Assembly (NCBI RefSeq): GCF_007786445.1
Contig: NZ_VNJI01000002.1
Span: 1-64,000, forward strand
From: Paenibacillus cremeus
GTDB lineage: Bacteria > Bacillota > Bacilli > Paenibacillales > NBRC-103111
Length of the DNA: 64,000 nucleotides
Reading direction: 5' to 3'
In this document: in pieces, positions 43,412 through 53,106 of the stretch
How positions within the stretch are numbered: position 1 is the first letter of the stretch
Layout: each line of letters opens with the position of its first letter
Notes under the pieces: model-generated
Seen by the model: only the letters and a program-made list of their open reading frames with translations
Database searches by the model: none
Told to the model about the DNA's origin: nothing
Made by a program: the position numbers and the translations under genes

Positions 43412-45298
43412 GTGCTGCTCGATCTAATCCATCAGCCTGAAGATCTTAAGCGATTCACAACGGAGCAGTTGGAGCAGGTAGCTGAGGAAACGCGGCAGTT
43501 TCTTGTAGAGAAGCTTTCGGTTACCGGCGGTCACCTCGCGCCTAACCTTGGTGTTGTCGAGCTAACGATCGCACTGCACTACCTGTTCGATAGTCCGAAG
43601 GACAAATTTATATTTGATGTAGGGCATCAATCCTACGTACACAAGATTTTGACCGGACGGAAGGATCAGTTCGATACACTTCGTAAATATAAGGGGCTTT
43701 GCGGGTTTATCAAGCGCTCGGAGAGCGAGCATGATGTCTGGGAAGCCGGACACAGCAGCACCTCGCTGTCGGCGGCGATGGGGATGGCCATGGCCCGTGA
43801 CCTGAAGGGCGAGCATAACCGAGTCATTGCGATGATCGGCGACGGTGCGCTGACCGGAGGCATGGCGCTCGAGGCACTGAACCATATCGGCCACGAGAAG
43901 CGGAATTTGATGGTCATTCTGAACGACAACGAGATGTCAATTGCTCCGAATGTGGGTGCGCTGCACAATTATTTGGGACGCATTCGTTCGGACCGGCATT
44001 ATGTGAAAGCGAAAGAAGAAGTTGAGCATCTGCTCAAAAAAATTCCGGCCATCGGCGGGACATTAGCAAAGACAGCCGAGCGCTTGAAGGACACGTTCAA
44101 ATATTTGGTTGTACCGGGCATTTGGTTTGAAGAGCTGGGCTTCACGTATTTAGGACCGGTGGACGGTCATAATTTGCCGCTGCTGCTTGAGACATTGAAA
44201 CAGGCCGATAAAATCATCGGACCTGTGCTTGTTCATGTCATCACAACCAAAGGCAAGGGCTATGCGCCGGCGGAAGCCGATTCACACACTTGGCACGGAG
44301 GCGGCCCTTACAAGATCGAATCGGGCAAAATGCTCAAATCAGCCGGTCCTCCGATGTATACCGAGGTATTCGGCAATACGCTGATTGAGCTGGCGAAGCA
44401 AGATCAGCGGATCGTCGCAGTCACACCTGCGATGCCGGGCGGCTCGGGCTTGCTCAAATTCGCCGATGCGTTCCCAGATCGGATGTTTGATGTGGGGATT
44501 GCAGAGCAGCATGCGGCAACTTTCTCAGCAGGACTTGCAGCGGAAGGCTTTAAGCCGGTTTTTGCGGTGTACTCGACCTTTCTGCAGCGAGCCTACGATC
44601 AGGTGGTACATGATATTTGCCGTGCGAATTTGAATGTAGCGTTTGCGATTGACCGCGCCGGCTTTGTAGGACCGGACGGCGAAACGCATCAAGGCGTGTA
44701 CGATATCGCTTTCCTTCGCAGCATTCCGAACATGACGCTGATGATGCCGAAGGACGAGAATGAGCTGCGCCATATGCTGAAGACGGCAGTGGACTACAAT
44801 GACGGTCCGATTGCGGTCCGCTACCCGCGGATCAATGGACTTGGCGTGCCGATGGATGAACCGCTGAAAGCGATCCCGATCGGAACTTGGGAAGTGCTGC
44901 ATCAGGGCAGCGACGCTGTGATTCTGGCGGTTGGCCCAATGATCCCGATCGCACTGGAAGCGGCTGAACAGCTGGCCAAAGAAGGCGTATCCGTACGTGT
45001 GGTCAATGCGCGCTTCATTAAGCCGATGGACGAAAGCATGCTGCTGCAGCTGGCGAAAGAGGACATTCCGGTGATCACCCTGGAAGAAGGAGCCCAGATG
45101 GGCGGCTTTGGCAGCGGCGTATTGGAATATTACTCGAGCCAAGGCGTGTACGGGATGCGAATCAAAATGATCGGCGTGCCGGATTACTTCGTAGAGCACG
45201 GCTCGATTCCCGAGCAGCGGCAGGAGGTCGGCTTGACGGCGGAACGTCTCGTGTCCGAACTGCAGGCACTGGTACCTCGCAAGCGGCAGCGTGCATAG
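43412..45298 (+). CDS. dxs: 1-deoxy-D-xylulose-5-phosphate synthase
   Basis: A 628-residue ThDP enzyme making DXP from pyruvate and glyceraldehyde 3-phosphate, the entry of the MEP isoprenoid pathway. Motifs [36 protein letters not shown], the ThDP motif [18 protein letters not shown] ... NDNEMSI, and [18 protein letters not shown] (transketolase 2) are intact. GTG at 43412 follows GCGGGGGAA; an ATG at 43391 lacks a ribosome binding site. Confidence 0.97.
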   Translation: MLLDLIHQPEDLKRFTTEQLEQVAEETRQFLVEKLSVTGGHLAPNLGVVELTIALHYLFDSPKDKFIFDVGHQSYVHKILTGRKDQFDTLRKYKGLCGFIKRSESEHDVWEAGHSSTSLSAAMGMAMARDLKGEHNRVIAMIGDGALTGGMALEALNHIGHEKRNLMVILNDNEMSIAPNVGALHNYLGRIRSDRHYVKAKEEVEHLLKKIPAIGGTLAKTAERLKDTFKYLVVPGIWFEELGFTYLGPVDGHNLPLLLETLKQADKIIGPVLVHVITTKGKGYAPAEADSHTWHGGGPYKIESGKMLKSAGPPMYTEVFGNTLIELAKQDQRIVAVTPAMPGGSGLLKFADAFPDRMFDVGIAEQHAATFSAGLAAEGFKPVFAVYSTFLQRAYDQVVHDICRANLNVAFAIDRAGFVGPDGETHQGVYDIAFLRSIPNMTLMMPKDENELRHMLKTAVDYNDGPIAVRYPRINGLGVPMDEPLKAIPIGTWEVLHQGSDAVILAVGPMIPIALEAAEQLAKEGVSVRVVNARFIKPMDESMLLQLAKEDIPVITLEEGAQMGGFGSGVLEYYSSQGVYGMRIKMIGVPDYFVEHGSIPEQRQEVGLTAERLVSELQALVPRKRQRA

Positions 45299-45325
45299 TA
45301 CTATGGCTTAGCGCCAGCCAAGGCC

Positions 45326-45349
45326 GAGGATTCGAGGATTCGAGGATTC
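45326..45349. repeat. Three 8-bp tandem repeats
   Basis: GAGGATTC occurs three times head to tail in the dxs-tlyA gap. Probably a slippage product; no protein is affected. Confidence 0.8.
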
Positions 45350-45375
45350 GCAACCTGGAAAGTAAGGAGCAATAC

Positions 45376-46218
45376 ATGGCCTCAGATAAAGTGGAAAAAG
45401 AACGATTGGATGTCCTGCTCGTCGAGCAGGGACATTTTGAAACAAGAGAGAAAGCCAAAGCCGCATTGATGGCCGGACTGGTGCTGGTCGACGATGAGCC
45501 GGTGGATAAAGCCGGAACGAAAATTGCCCGCACCGCCCGGATTCAAGTCAAGGGAGCGCTTCATCCTTACGTTAGCCGCGGCGGCTTGAAGCTGGAGAAA
45601 GCACTGAAGCATTTTCAGCTGGATTTGACGGGGGCTACCATGCTGGATATCGGTGCCTCGACCGGCGGCTTCACAGACTGCGCGCTGCAGAACGGCGCAG
45701 CTTATGTGTATGCCGTAGACGTCGGCTATAATCAGCTGGACTGGTCGCTTCGCAAGGATCCGCGCGTGTGCGTCATGGAGCGGACGAACTTCCGATATAC
45801 GCAGCCGGGGGATTTGCAAGGCCCTCAGCCTACGTTTGCCTCCATCGACGTCTCATTCATTTCGCTCAAGCTGATCCTGCCGCCGCTTCAAGCTTTACTG
45901 GCTCCTGGGGGGCAGGTGGCGGCTCTCATTAAGCCGCAGTTTGAAGCGGGACGCGAGAAGGTCGGTAAGTCCGGCGTAGTCCGGGATCCCGCTACGCATA
46001 AGGAAGTGCTGCACTCGATCTTAACGTTCGCTCAAGAGATCGGCTTCGCGGTCCAAGGGCTGACCTTTTCACCCATTAAGGGCGGAGAGGGCAATATTGA
46101 ATTTTTAACCTGTTTGAAAAACGGCATCCATGAGCCGAAAATAGACGAAGCGGCACTAGACCGCATGATTCGTCAAGTCGTCGAAGAGTCGCAAAGCATG
46201 CAGAACTCATCTCTATAG
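45376..46218 (+). CDS. tlyA: TlyA family rRNA (cytidine-2'-O)-methyltransferase
   Basis: A 280-residue protein with an N-terminal S4 RNA-binding domain (RLDVLLVEQGHFETREKAKA) and an FtsJ-like SAM methyltransferase domain with MLDIGASTGGFTDCALQNGA, VYAVDVGYNQLDW, DVSFISLKLILPPL and LIKPQFEAGREKVGKSGVVRD. Homologues 2'-O-methylate 16S and/or 23S rRNA; older names call it a hemolysin. ATG follows AAGGAG. Confidence 0.94.
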   Translation: MASDKVEKERLDVLLVEQGHFETREKAKAALMAGLVLVDDEPVDKAGTKIARTARIQVKGALHPYVSRGGLKLEKALKHFQLDLTGATMLDIGASTGGFTDCALQNGAAYVYAVDVGYNQLDWSLRKDPRVCVMERTNFRYTQPGDLQGPQPTFASIDVSFISLKLILPPLQALLAPGGQVAALIKPQFEAGREKVGKSGVVRDPATHKEVLHSILTFAQEIGFAVQGLTFSPIKGGEGNIEFLTCLKNGIHEPKIDEAALDRMIRQVVEESQSMQNSSL

Positions 46219-46240
46219 GATGAGTTTTTTGCCTTTTTAG
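46204..46240 (+). terminator. Intrinsic terminator at the end of tlyA
   Basis: AACTCATC pairs perfectly with GATGAGTT, spanning the tlyA stop codon, followed by TTTTTTGCC. Confidence 0.8.
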
Positions 46241-46315
46241 AGGAGAATGACGGGGGAAGCACGAATAAATACCTTTGGATGTTATTGCCACACAGTACCA
46301 AGCAGGGGTGGTATC

Positions 46316-46789
46316 ATGCAAAGCGGAGACGGATTCATCGTTATTTTGATCGTGCTGGGACTAGCCGCCTGGCTGTATCTTTATTCACGCGGTCGAATCA
46401 AGCGTACGGTGGAGGAAGGCAGTCCGTTTGACTTTTTGACCGGGGACGATGTGCCTGAGGATGAGGCGATAGGGCTGCTCGAAGAGGAAGGCTATCGGGT
46501 AGTTAGCGGGAAGCTGCGAATTCCGATTCAAATTATGGTCAATGATGAGGATGAAGTGCTGCACAGCCGGCTTTTTATCGATTACGTGGTGAAAAAGGGC
46601 AGCGAATACTTCACCGTTAAGCTGGCCAAGGAACGGAAGCCGCTCGACATGACGGGAAGCGCGATCCGCGAGCACCTGATGATCTATCAACTGCTGTATC
46701 CTCATACCGCCGGTGTGCTCTATGTAGATCTGGAAACGAAGCAGGTGGACAGGTTTATTTTTGACATCGATGCCGATGATGAGGAGTAG
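46316..46789 (+). CDS. Membrane-anchored conserved protein, possible PD-(D/E)XK-like fold
   Basis: A 157-residue protein with one N-terminal membrane helix (FIVILIVLGLAAWLYLY) and a soluble domain. The segment LFIDYVVKKGSEYFTVKLAK, followed by IREHLMIYQLLYP and GVLYVDL, resembles the core of RecB/Cas4-like nuclease folds (Asp, then x-x-K, then a Q-x-x-x-Y-type helix). The usual acidic residue before the Lys is Val here, so activity is doubtful. The ATG at 46316 follows AGGGGTGG. It lies between tlyA and argR. Fold call is weak. Confidence 0.5.
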   Translation: MQSGDGFIVILIVLGLAAWLYLYSRGRIKRTVEEGSPFDFLTGDDVPEDEAIGLLEEEGYRVVSGKLRIPIQIMVNDEDEVLHSRLFIDYVVKKGSEYFTVKLAKERKPLDMTGSAIREHLMIYQLLYPHTAGVLYVDLETKQVDRFIFDIDADDEE

Positions 46790-46818
46790 AAGCCTTCACT
46801 TATGATTAGGAGGATCCA

Positions 46819-47268
46819 ATGAAAGCCCAACGACATATTAAAATACGCGAAATCATTACGAACGGCGAGATTGAAACCCAAGACGAACTCGTAGATCAAC
46901 TGCGCGCCGCAGGCTTTCATGTTACCCAAGCGACCATTTCCCGAGATATTAAGGAGATGCATTTGATCAAAGTGCCGCTGGATGACGGCAGATATAAATA
47001 TTCGATGCCAGCCGATCAACGCTATAATCCGCTGCAGCGGCTCAAACGGGCGCTGAATGATCATTTTGTTCATATCGATTATACGGAGAACCTGGTGGTG
47101 CTCAAGAGCCTGCCCGGTACCGCGAACGCGATCGGTGCGCTGATCGACAGTCTGGAGTGGAATGAAATTATGGGGACGATTTGCGGAGACGATACGATTC
47201 TGATCATCTGCCGGACCAAAGAGCATAGCGGGCATATCGTGAATCAAATTTTAGGAATGCTTAGCTAG
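46819..47268 (+). CDS. argR: Arginine repressor ArgR/AhrC
   Basis: A 149-residue arginine-responsive regulator. The N-terminal winged helix includes [20 protein letters not shown] and [18 protein letters not shown]; the C-terminal oligomerisation and arginine-binding domain has [17 protein letters not shown] and [14 protein letters not shown]. As a hexamer it represses arginine synthesis and activates catabolism. Start follows AGGAGG. Position before recN is conserved in Bacillales. Confidence 0.97.
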   Translation: MKAQRHIKIREIITNGEIETQDELVDQLRAAGFHVTQATISRDIKEMHLIKVPLDDGRYKYSMPADQRYNPLQRLKRALNDHFVHIDYTENLVVLKSLPGTANAIGALIDSLEWNEIMGTICGDDTILIICRTKEHSGHIVNQILGMLS

Positions 47269-47290
47269 CGATAAAAGAGGTGCTAAAATC

Positions 47291-48991
47291 ATGCTGCTGG
47301 AGATGTCCATTCGCCACTTGGCGGTCATAGAATACGTGCAAGTACATTGTAAAAACGGGTTTCATGTGCTCACGGGGGAGACCGGTGCTGGTAAATCCAT
47401 TATCATTGATGCTTTGAGCTTAATTGCCGGCGGGCGGAGCTCGACCGATCTGGTTCGGTATGGGAGCGACAAAGCGACCATTGAGGCGCTGTTTCACGTG
47501 GGGGCGGATCATCCGGTATGGTCCGTTTTATCCGGACTGGGAATAGAAGCGGATGCGGAAGAGCATCTTATCATTCGCAGGGAAATTTCGGCACAGGGCA
47601 AAAGCACGAGCCGCGTAAACGGCCAACTCGTCAACTTGGCGATGCTGAAGGAGATCGGGGAACGTCTGGTTAATATTCATGGGCAGCATGAGCACCAATC
47701 GCTGTTCAATATCGATGAGCATATTAACTGGCTGGATCTGTTTGGGGAGCAGCACATTTTGCCGGCTAAGAAGGCGTATCAAGCGGCCTATGACGAGTAT
47801 CAGTCAATCCGTAGGCAGGTGCGCGAGCTGCAGGAGACCAGCAAGCAGGCGCTGCAGATGATGGATTTGTACCGGTTCCAGGTAGAAGAGATCCGCTCTG
47901 CCAAGCTGAAGCCGGGCGAAGACGAATCGCTCACCGAGGAAAAGCGGAAATTGGCCAATGCCGAGAAGCTGTACCAATCCGCGGCCGACGCATACGAACT
48001 GCTTTATGGTGGTGCCAAAGGCTTAGATGCGATTCGGCGTGCTGTTCAGAAGCTGCAGGATATTGCGGCGCTGGATGCATCAAAGCTGGGCCCGATGGTC
48101 GAGCAGGTGCAGAACGCGTACTACCAGCTCGAGGATGCCGCCTATCAGGTGAGAGACTATCGCGACGAGATTGAGTTCAATCCGTCCCGTCTGGATTTTA
48201 TCGAGCAGCGCTTGGATACAATCTCGTCTCTTCGGAGAAAATATGGGGAATCGGTAACCGATATCATAGCCTATGTAGAAAAAATCGAGCATGAGCTGGA
48301 TTTGATTGAGAATAAGGACGAGAAGCTTGGGCAGCTGCAAAAGCAAGAGCAAGATGCCTTGGAGCGGGTTCTGCGGCTAGCGGCGGATTTGACATCCGTT
48401 CGGCAGCAGGTGGCCGAGCGTCTGGCCTCGGAGATCGTTGCCGAGCTTCGGGAGCTCCATATGGAGCGAACGCAATTTAGAGTGCAGATCGATCCGCTAG
48501 GGGAGTACAAGCTGACACGGGACGGAGCCGATCAAGTGGAGTTTTTGATTTCCGCCAATCCAGGCGAGCCGCTGCGTTCGTTAAGCAAAATCGCTTCCGG
48601 CGGGGAAATTTCACGGGTGATGCTCGCGCTGAAATCGATTTTTGCCCGGGTGGATCGCATTCCTGTGCTCGTGTTTGACGAGGTGGATACGGGAGTCAGC
48701 GGGCGCGCGGCGCAAGCGATCGCCGAGAAGATGTCCAAGCTGTCGGACAGCTGCCAAGTGTTCTCAATTACGCATTTGCCACAGGTGGCCTGCATGGCGG
48801 ATGTCCATTATCGCATTCATAAAACGACCGACGGAGACCGCACTTATACCAATATTGATGACTTGGACGAAAGCGAACGGATCCATGAGCTGGCACGCAT
48901 GCTCGGCGGGGTGGAAGTAACGGATAAAACGCTGCAGCATGCCCAAGAGATGATCCTGCTGGCAAACGATAAGAAGGCTCAACTGGCATAA
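47291..48991 (+). CDS. recN: DNA repair protein RecN
   Basis: A 566-residue SMC-like ATPase acting early in double-strand-break repair. Walker A is LTGETGAGKSIIIDALSL, the central region is coiled coil, and the C-terminal ATPase half has IASGGEISRVMLALK (signature) and LVFDEVDTGVSGRAAQAIA (Walker B). Start follows AAGAGG. Full length. Confidence 0.97.
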   Translation: MLLEMSIRHLAVIEYVQVHCKNGFHVLTGETGAGKSIIIDALSLIAGGRSSTDLVRYGSDKATIEALFHVGADHPVWSVLSGLGIEADAEEHLIIRREISAQGKSTSRVNGQLVNLAMLKEIGERLVNIHGQHEHQSLFNIDEHINWLDLFGEQHILPAKKAYQAAYDEYQSIRRQVRELQETSKQALQMMDLYRFQVEEIRSAKLKPGEDESLTEEKRKLANAEKLYQSAADAYELLYGGAKGLDAIRRAVQKLQDIAALDASKLGPMVEQVQNAYYQLEDAAYQVRDYRDEIEFNPSRLDFIEQRLDTISSLRRKYGESVTDIIAYVEKIEHELDLIENKDEKLGQLQKQEQDALERVLRLAADLTSVRQQVAERLASEIVAELRELHMERTQFRVQIDPLGEYKLTRDGADQVEFLISANPGEPLRSLSKIASGGEISRVMLALKSIFARVDRIPVLVFDEVDTGVSGRAAQAIAEKMSKLSDSCQVFSITHLPQVACMADVHYRIHKTTDGDRTYTNIDDLDESERIHELARMLGGVEVTDKTLQHAQEMILLANDKKAQLA

Positions 48992-49203
48992 AATGGGTTG
49001 GAACAAGCGTGGGTTCACTGTTAATGGTGGGAGCATTTTGGAGTTATAAAAGAAATGGCCGGGGGTTAACTTAAAGGTACACAAACGGCGGTAAAGCCTT
49101 ACGGTGTAAGCACAAAGCTTGATTGGGCGGCTTGCATTCGTACTTGCGATTCCGAAATTCAGGTTTGCCGTTATGCCAAGGAAGCAAGGGAGCGTGAGCG
49201 ATT

Positions 49204-50544
49204 TTGAGTTCCAACCAGAGGAAAAGATTGATTGGATTACTGCTCGTCCTCTTCGTTTGTTTGGGTACCTTTACCACCCCTTTCCGAAGCTTTGCCTCAT
49301 TTCCTGAGGAGCTCCGACTGTTCACCGGACAGCAAACCCGATTGCAGCTTGTGATGCCGGTCAGCGCACAAGTGACGGTCAATCACCCGGAGGTCCTGAA
49401 GGTCAATGGGTCGGCCGAGCACTCGTTCCAGGTCGATCTGCATCAGCCGATCTCGCTAGAATCGTATAAAGCGGGACAGGCGGAGATGCGACTTAAGCTG
49501 TTTGGCGCCATTCCACTGAAGACGGTCAAAGTCAATGTCGTTCCGGACCTCAAGGTGATCCCAGGCGGTCAGACCATCGGAGTAAAGCTCAAATCCGCCG
49601 GCATTATGGTTGTAGGGCATCATTTGGTAGCTATTGCCGAAGACAAGAAGACCTCACCGGGTGAGGAAGCGAAGGTGCAGCTGGGCGACCTGATTTTGAA
49701 AATGAACGGGAAGCCGATCAATGACGTCAGTAAAGTCGCAGACATGGTGAAGGCGGCAGGGGAAAGCAAAACCCCGATCACGCTAACGATTCTTCGCAAT
49801 AATGAAACCATCGAGATTCAAATTACTCCCGCCTATGACACGGTAGACAAAGCATACCGATTGGGGCTTTACATTCGAGATTCCGCTGCAGGCGTAGGGA
49901 CGTTAACGTTCTATGCTCCGGATCAAGGCGTCTATGGAGCGCTGGGTCATGTCATAACAGATATGGATACACAAACGCCGATTATGGTCGGTGATGGAGA
50001 GATCGTGCATTCCAATGTCACCTCGATCTCCAAGAGTCAGAATGGGGAGCCGGGAGAGAAGCGCGCGCAATTTTCCAAAGAGAGCAAAGCCATCGGCAAT
50101 ATTGAGAAAAATACGCAGTTTGGCATTTTCGGTAAAATGTTTAACGCTCCTGAGCACAGTCTGATCAACAAAGCGCTTCCGGTAGCATTCGCCGAGGACG
50201 TAAAGGAAGGGCCGGCGCAAATCTATACGGTCGTCAACGGACAAAAAGTGGAGAAGTTCGATATTGAAGTCGTTCATGTCGCTAAACAGGAATATCCCGC
50301 CACAAAGGGCATGGTCATCAAAATTACGGACCCTCGACTATTGGAAAAAACGGGAGGCATTGTGCAGGGGATGAGCGGAAGTCCGATCATTCAGAACGGC
50401 AAAGTGATTGGTGCTGTCACCCATGTGTTCGTGAACGATCCGACCAGCGGCTATGGCTGCTTCATTGAGTGGATGCTTCAGGATGCAGGCATTATGCTAA
50501 GACCAACCGAGATGGAACAACCGGAAGAACTGAAGGCTAGTTGA
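49204..50544 (+). CDS. spoIVB: SpoIVB serine peptidase
   Basis: A 446-residue forespore-secreted protease that cleaves SpoIVFA to trigger SigK activation in the mother cell. An N-terminal membrane helix (LIGLLLVLFVCLGTFTT), a PDZ domain (VQLGDLILKMNGKPINDVS) and the S55 peptidase domain with catalytic His in GALGHVITDMDT and Ser in GMSGSPIIQNGKVIGAVTH are present. TTG start with GGGAG 11 nt upstream. The 200 bp before it hold no other gene. Confidence 0.96.
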   Translation: MSSNQRKRLIGLLLVLFVCLGTFTTPFRSFASFPEELRLFTGQQTRLQLVMPVSAQVTVNHPEVLKVNGSAEHSFQVDLHQPISLESYKAGQAEMRLKLFGAIPLKTVKVNVVPDLKVIPGGQTIGVKLKSAGIMVVGHHLVAIAEDKKTSPGEEAKVQLGDLILKMNGKPINDVSKVADMVKAAGESKTPITLTILRNNETIEIQITPAYDTVDKAYRLGLYIRDSAAGVGTLTFYAPDQGVYGALGHVITDMDTQTPIMVGDGEIVHSNVTSISKSQNGEPGEKRAQFSKESKAIGNIEKNTQFGIFGKMFNAPEHSLINKALPVAFAEDVKEGPAQIYTVVNGQKVEKFDIEVVHVAKQEYPATKGMVIKITDPRLLEKTGGIVQGMSGSPIIQNGKVIGAVTHVFVNDPTSGYGCFIEWMLQDAGIMLRPTEMEQPEELKAS

Positions 50545-50557
50545 GCTTCAGTTTTTT
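50528..50557 (+). terminator. Intrinsic terminator after spoIVB
   Basis: AACTGAAG pairs with CTTCAGTT across the stop codon and is followed by TTTTTT. Confidence 0.8.
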
Positions 50558-50586
50558 CTTTCATTAGGGACGAAAGACAGCTCGCC

Positions 50587-50695
50587 TTGTCGAATAGTGT
50601 ATTATATTGAATGAAATTATTTATTATAAAATAGAATTCAAAAAAAATCCAGAAAAATAATATTCGACAGAAGGAAAATTGAAGTGCATGTCGAA
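50587..50695 (+). promoter_or_regulatory. spo0A control region with three 0A boxes
   Basis: TTGTCGAA (50587-50594), TTCGACA (50663-50669, reverse) and TGTCGAA (50689-50695) match the Spo0A binding site TGTCGAA. AAGGAAAAT (50671-50679) and CGAAAT (50692-50697) resemble a SigH promoter overlapped by the last box. The layout fits autoregulation by Spo0A~P. Confidence 0.7.
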
Positions 50696-50753
50696 ATCAT
50701 ATGTTAGGTAAATAATGCTAAAGCCACAGCAATATACGAAGGAGGCGCTTATT

Positions 50754-51560
50754 TTGCAAACAATTGAAGTTCTATTAGCAGACGACAACCGAGAATTTAC
50801 GAATCTTTTATCTGAATTTATCGATGACCAGGATGATATGAGGGTCACCGGTGTCGCCTACAACGGGAATGATGTCCTCCGGTTGATTGAGCAAAGCCAA
50901 CGAGTTCCGGATGTGCTGATCTTAGACATTATTATGCCTCACTTGGACGGATTGGGCGTCCTGGAGCGACTGCGCGAGATGGATTTGAAGCCGCAGCCTA
51001 AGATTATTATGCTGACCGCCTTTGGTCAAGAAAACATTACGCAAAAAGCCGTTCAATTGGGCGCATCTTATTATATTTTGAAGCCGTTTGACATGGAAAT
51101 TTTGACGAACCGCATCCGTCAGCTGGTAAGCACGAATCAGTCGATGCCGATGTCGTCCTCTTCGGGTCAATCTTTGAAGGCTAATGTCGTCCAGCTTCCA
51201 AAAGGAAAAAATCTGGATGCGAACATTACGACGATCATTCACGAAATCGGTGTGCCGGCGCATATTAAAGGCTACCAGTATTTGCGTGAAGCGATCACGA
51301 TGGTGTACAACAACATAGAAATTCTTGGCGCCATCACGAAGACGCTGTATCCGGCGATTGCCGACAAATACAAAACGACCCCGTCCCGCGTCGAACGCGC
51401 CATCCGCCATGCGATCGAAGTCGCATGGACGCGCGGCAACATCGACAGCATCAGCCACCTATTCGGATATACGATTAATATCTCGAAAGCGAAGCCGACG
51501 AATTCCGAGTTCATCGCCATGGTGGCGGACAAGCTTAGAATTGAGCATAAGGTGTCTTGA
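50754..51560 (+). CDS. spo0A: Sporulation master regulator Spo0A
   Basis: A 268-residue response regulator that commits the cell to sporulation. Receiver domain: acidic pocket D10-D11 in LLADDNREF, phosphoacceptor D58 in [15 protein letters not shown], the Thr in MLTAFGQ and Lys in ILKPFD. The C-terminal DNA-binding domain has [19 protein letters not shown] and [20 protein letters not shown]. The TTG at 50754 follows GAAGGAGG and gives the family N terminus; an upstream ATG at 50715 would add 13 residues. Confidence 0.98.
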   Translation: MQTIEVLLADDNREFTNLLSEFIDDQDDMRVTGVAYNGNDVLRLIEQSQRVPDVLILDIIMPHLDGLGVLERLREMDLKPQPKIIMLTAFGQENITQKAVQLGASYYILKPFDMEILTNRIRQLVSTNQSMPMSSSSGQSLKANVVQLPKGKNLDANITTIIHEIGVPAHIKGYQYLREAITMVYNNIEILGAITKTLYPAIADKYKTTPSRVERAIRHAIEVAWTRGNIDSISHLFGYTINISKAKPTNSEFIAMVADKLRIEHKVS

Positions 51561-51590
51561 AAGGGTTAGGAGCAGTTACATAAGCACTAT

Positions 51591-51635
51591 TAAAAACCAC
51601 CATTCAGCTCTAGGGCACGAATGGTGGTTTTGCTT
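51591..51635. terminator. Strong bidirectional terminator between spo0A and the alarmone synthetase gene
   Basis: AAAACCACCATTC (51593-51605) pairs perfectly with GAATGGTGGTTTT (51619-51631), with T-rich flanks on both strands. Confidence 0.9.
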
Positions 51636-52390
51636 TATCCGTTAGAACCGCTGCTGCTGTCGTCAATCAGCTTAAAGAACGCGGCCGGCAGCACAAATTC
51701 TTGGTTTTTTATTACAATGCGATTCAGCTCGGAGCTCTTGGCCTGGGCTTCTTTGACTTTGTCCACCTCTTGATGGAGGCGTTCCATCTGACGGTCGAGC
51801 GCCGCGGCAGCATCTGCGGCTTCTTTTAATTCTTGGAGCAAGGGGGCTGGCACGCCATGATTGTATTTGTAATAAATTTTGTGCTCCAGACTCGCCCAGA
51901 AATCCATCGCAATGGTGCGAATTTGCACTTCAATGCACACTCGCTCCTCCCTGTCGGACATAAATACGGGAATTTCGACCAGCAGATGCAGGCTTTGATA
52001 GCCATTCGCTTTGGGCTGCCGGATATAATCCTTTTCCTCCAGAATCCGCAGGTCGGTTTGGTTTTGCAGCAATTCCCGGATGATGTAAATATCCGACAAG
52101 AAGGAGCAGGTAATCCGAAGCCCTGCGATATCTTTAATATGCGCTCGAATGCTGGGGAGAGAGAGCTCACAGCCTTTGCGCTGCAGTTTATTCAAGATGC
52201 TTTCGGGAGATTTCAAGCGGGATTTCGTATGCTCAATCGGGTTATATTCGTGCAGAAATTGAAATTCTTCCTGCAAAATGTCAATTTTCGTTTCCATCTC
52301 ATCCAGCGCGAATTTGTAAAGCATCATAAAACGGGTCACTTCGGTCCGGAACCGTTTCATTTGTTGAATGGTCAGCTGGTTCATGATCAT
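51635..52390 (-). CDS. Small alarmone synthetase (RelQ/SasB-like (p)ppGpp synthetase)
   Basis: A 251-residue single-domain GTP pyrophosphokinase making (p)ppGpp from ATP and GDP/GTP. Motifs are RLKSPESILNKLQRKG, KDIAGLRITCSFLSDIYII, EKDYIRQPKANGYQSLHLLV and VQIRTIAMDFWASLEHKIY. No hydrolase, TGS or ACT domain is present. It is longer than B. subtilis SasB (211), with extra N- and C-terminal residues. The ATG at 52390 overlaps the stop of the upstream microprotein (ATGA) and has only a weak ribosome binding site, so translation probably depends on coupling. A second ATG (52384) is possible. Confidence 0.9.
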   Translation of the reverse strand: MIMNQLTIQQMKRFRTEVTRFMMLYKFALDEMETKIDILQEEFQFLHEYNPIEHTKSRLKSPESILNKLQRKGCELSLPSIRAHIKDIAGLRITCSFLSDIYIIRELLQNQTDLRILEEKDYIRQPKANGYQSLHLLVEIPVFMSDREERVCIEVQIRTIAMDFWASLEHKIYYKYNHGVPAPLLQELKEAADAAAALDRQMERLHQEVDKVKEAQAKSSELNRIVIKNQEFVLPAAFFKLIDDSSSGSNG

Positions 52391-52554
52391 TCTTGATGTG
52401 CAGACTCATCCAAAGTGTTAACGAACTCCTGCCTCGACGATTCGTGCAGCGCAGCAGGAGACTCATCGGTCTGGGCAAAATGCCGCAGCGCTTCCCTAAA
52501 TTGCTTGTCGCTGATGGAGGAATCGTCAGCAGGTCTCGAATCGGTCGTGTTCAT
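52387..52554 (-). CDS. 55-residue microprotein with FREALR motif
   Basis: A small acidic, polar ORF of 55 residues that fits exactly between two genes: its ATG overlaps the stop of the upstream gene and its TGA overlaps the ATG of the alarmone synthetase, both as ATGA. GGGAG lies about 9 nt upstream of the start. Residues 16-26 read DKQFREALRHF, the same motif as two copies in the preceding membrane protein. No membrane segment or known domain. It may be a regulator or partner of the synthetase; this is inference. Confidence 0.6.
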   Translation of the reverse strand: MNTTDSRPADDSSISDKQFREALRHFAQTDESPAALHESSRQEFVNTLDESAHQE

Positions 52555-53090
52555 TTGCTGGTCTCCCTTTCTTCCTGGTTATCCTGATTGGTCAGCGAAC
52601 GCAGCCCTTCACGAAAATCGTTATCTTTAGTTAAGGGGCCCGCTTTATCCCTTGGTTCCCCATTGGATGCGTCGGAGGAGCCTCCCATGCCGGAAAAGCT
52701 TCTCAGCGCTTTTCGGTACTCGTCGTCGCTTTGCTCCCAGTTGCGCGAGCTTGCCTGAGGTTTTCGCGGCGGCAGTGGACGGTCAGGCATGGAAAATTCT
52801 CGGATCGGTGCTTTAGGCATCGCGGGCTCGGATTCGGGCTCAGCCTGGATCGGGGAAACCGACGTTGAAGACACCATGTGGGTACCGGCTTTTTCTTCAG
52901 TCCTTGCACCATGCGGCGCTTGGTTTTCAGTCGCCGGTTTTTCCGGGGGGGCCTGAGAGGGCGCCTTGCTCTGAGCGGTCTTGGCAGGAGCGGACGCAGT
53001 CTTCGGCGGTGTTGATTTGGCTGCTTTTACGTTATACACGATTAAAAAAAGAACAGCAGCGATAACGACAACGGCAATTCCGTACAGCAT
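52551..53090 (-). CDS. Membrane-anchored proline/alanine-rich protein with two FR[EK][AG]LR motifs
   Basis: A 179-residue protein: one N-terminal membrane helix (IAVVVIAAVLFLIVYNV), a long Pro/Ala/Lys-rich disordered stretch (25-115) and a C-terminal part with DDEYRKALRSF (122-132) and DNDFREGLRSL (156-166). The ATG at 53090 follows AAAGGAGGAGGG; the longer reading from 53156 has no such signal. The stop overlaps the microprotein start. It sits 16 bp downstream of the flavodoxin-like gene. Not a family I recognise. Confidence 0.65.
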   Translation of the reverse strand: MLYGIAVVVIAAVLFLIVYNVKAAKSTPPKTASAPAKTAQSKAPSQAPPEKPATENQAPHGARTEEKAGTHMVSSTSVSPIQAEPESEPAMPKAPIREFSMPDRPLPPRKPQASSRNWEQSDDEYRKALRSFSGMGGSSDASNGEPRDKAGPLTKDNDFREGLRSLTNQDNQEERETSK

Positions 53091-53106
53091 AGCCCTCCTC
53101 CTTTGC

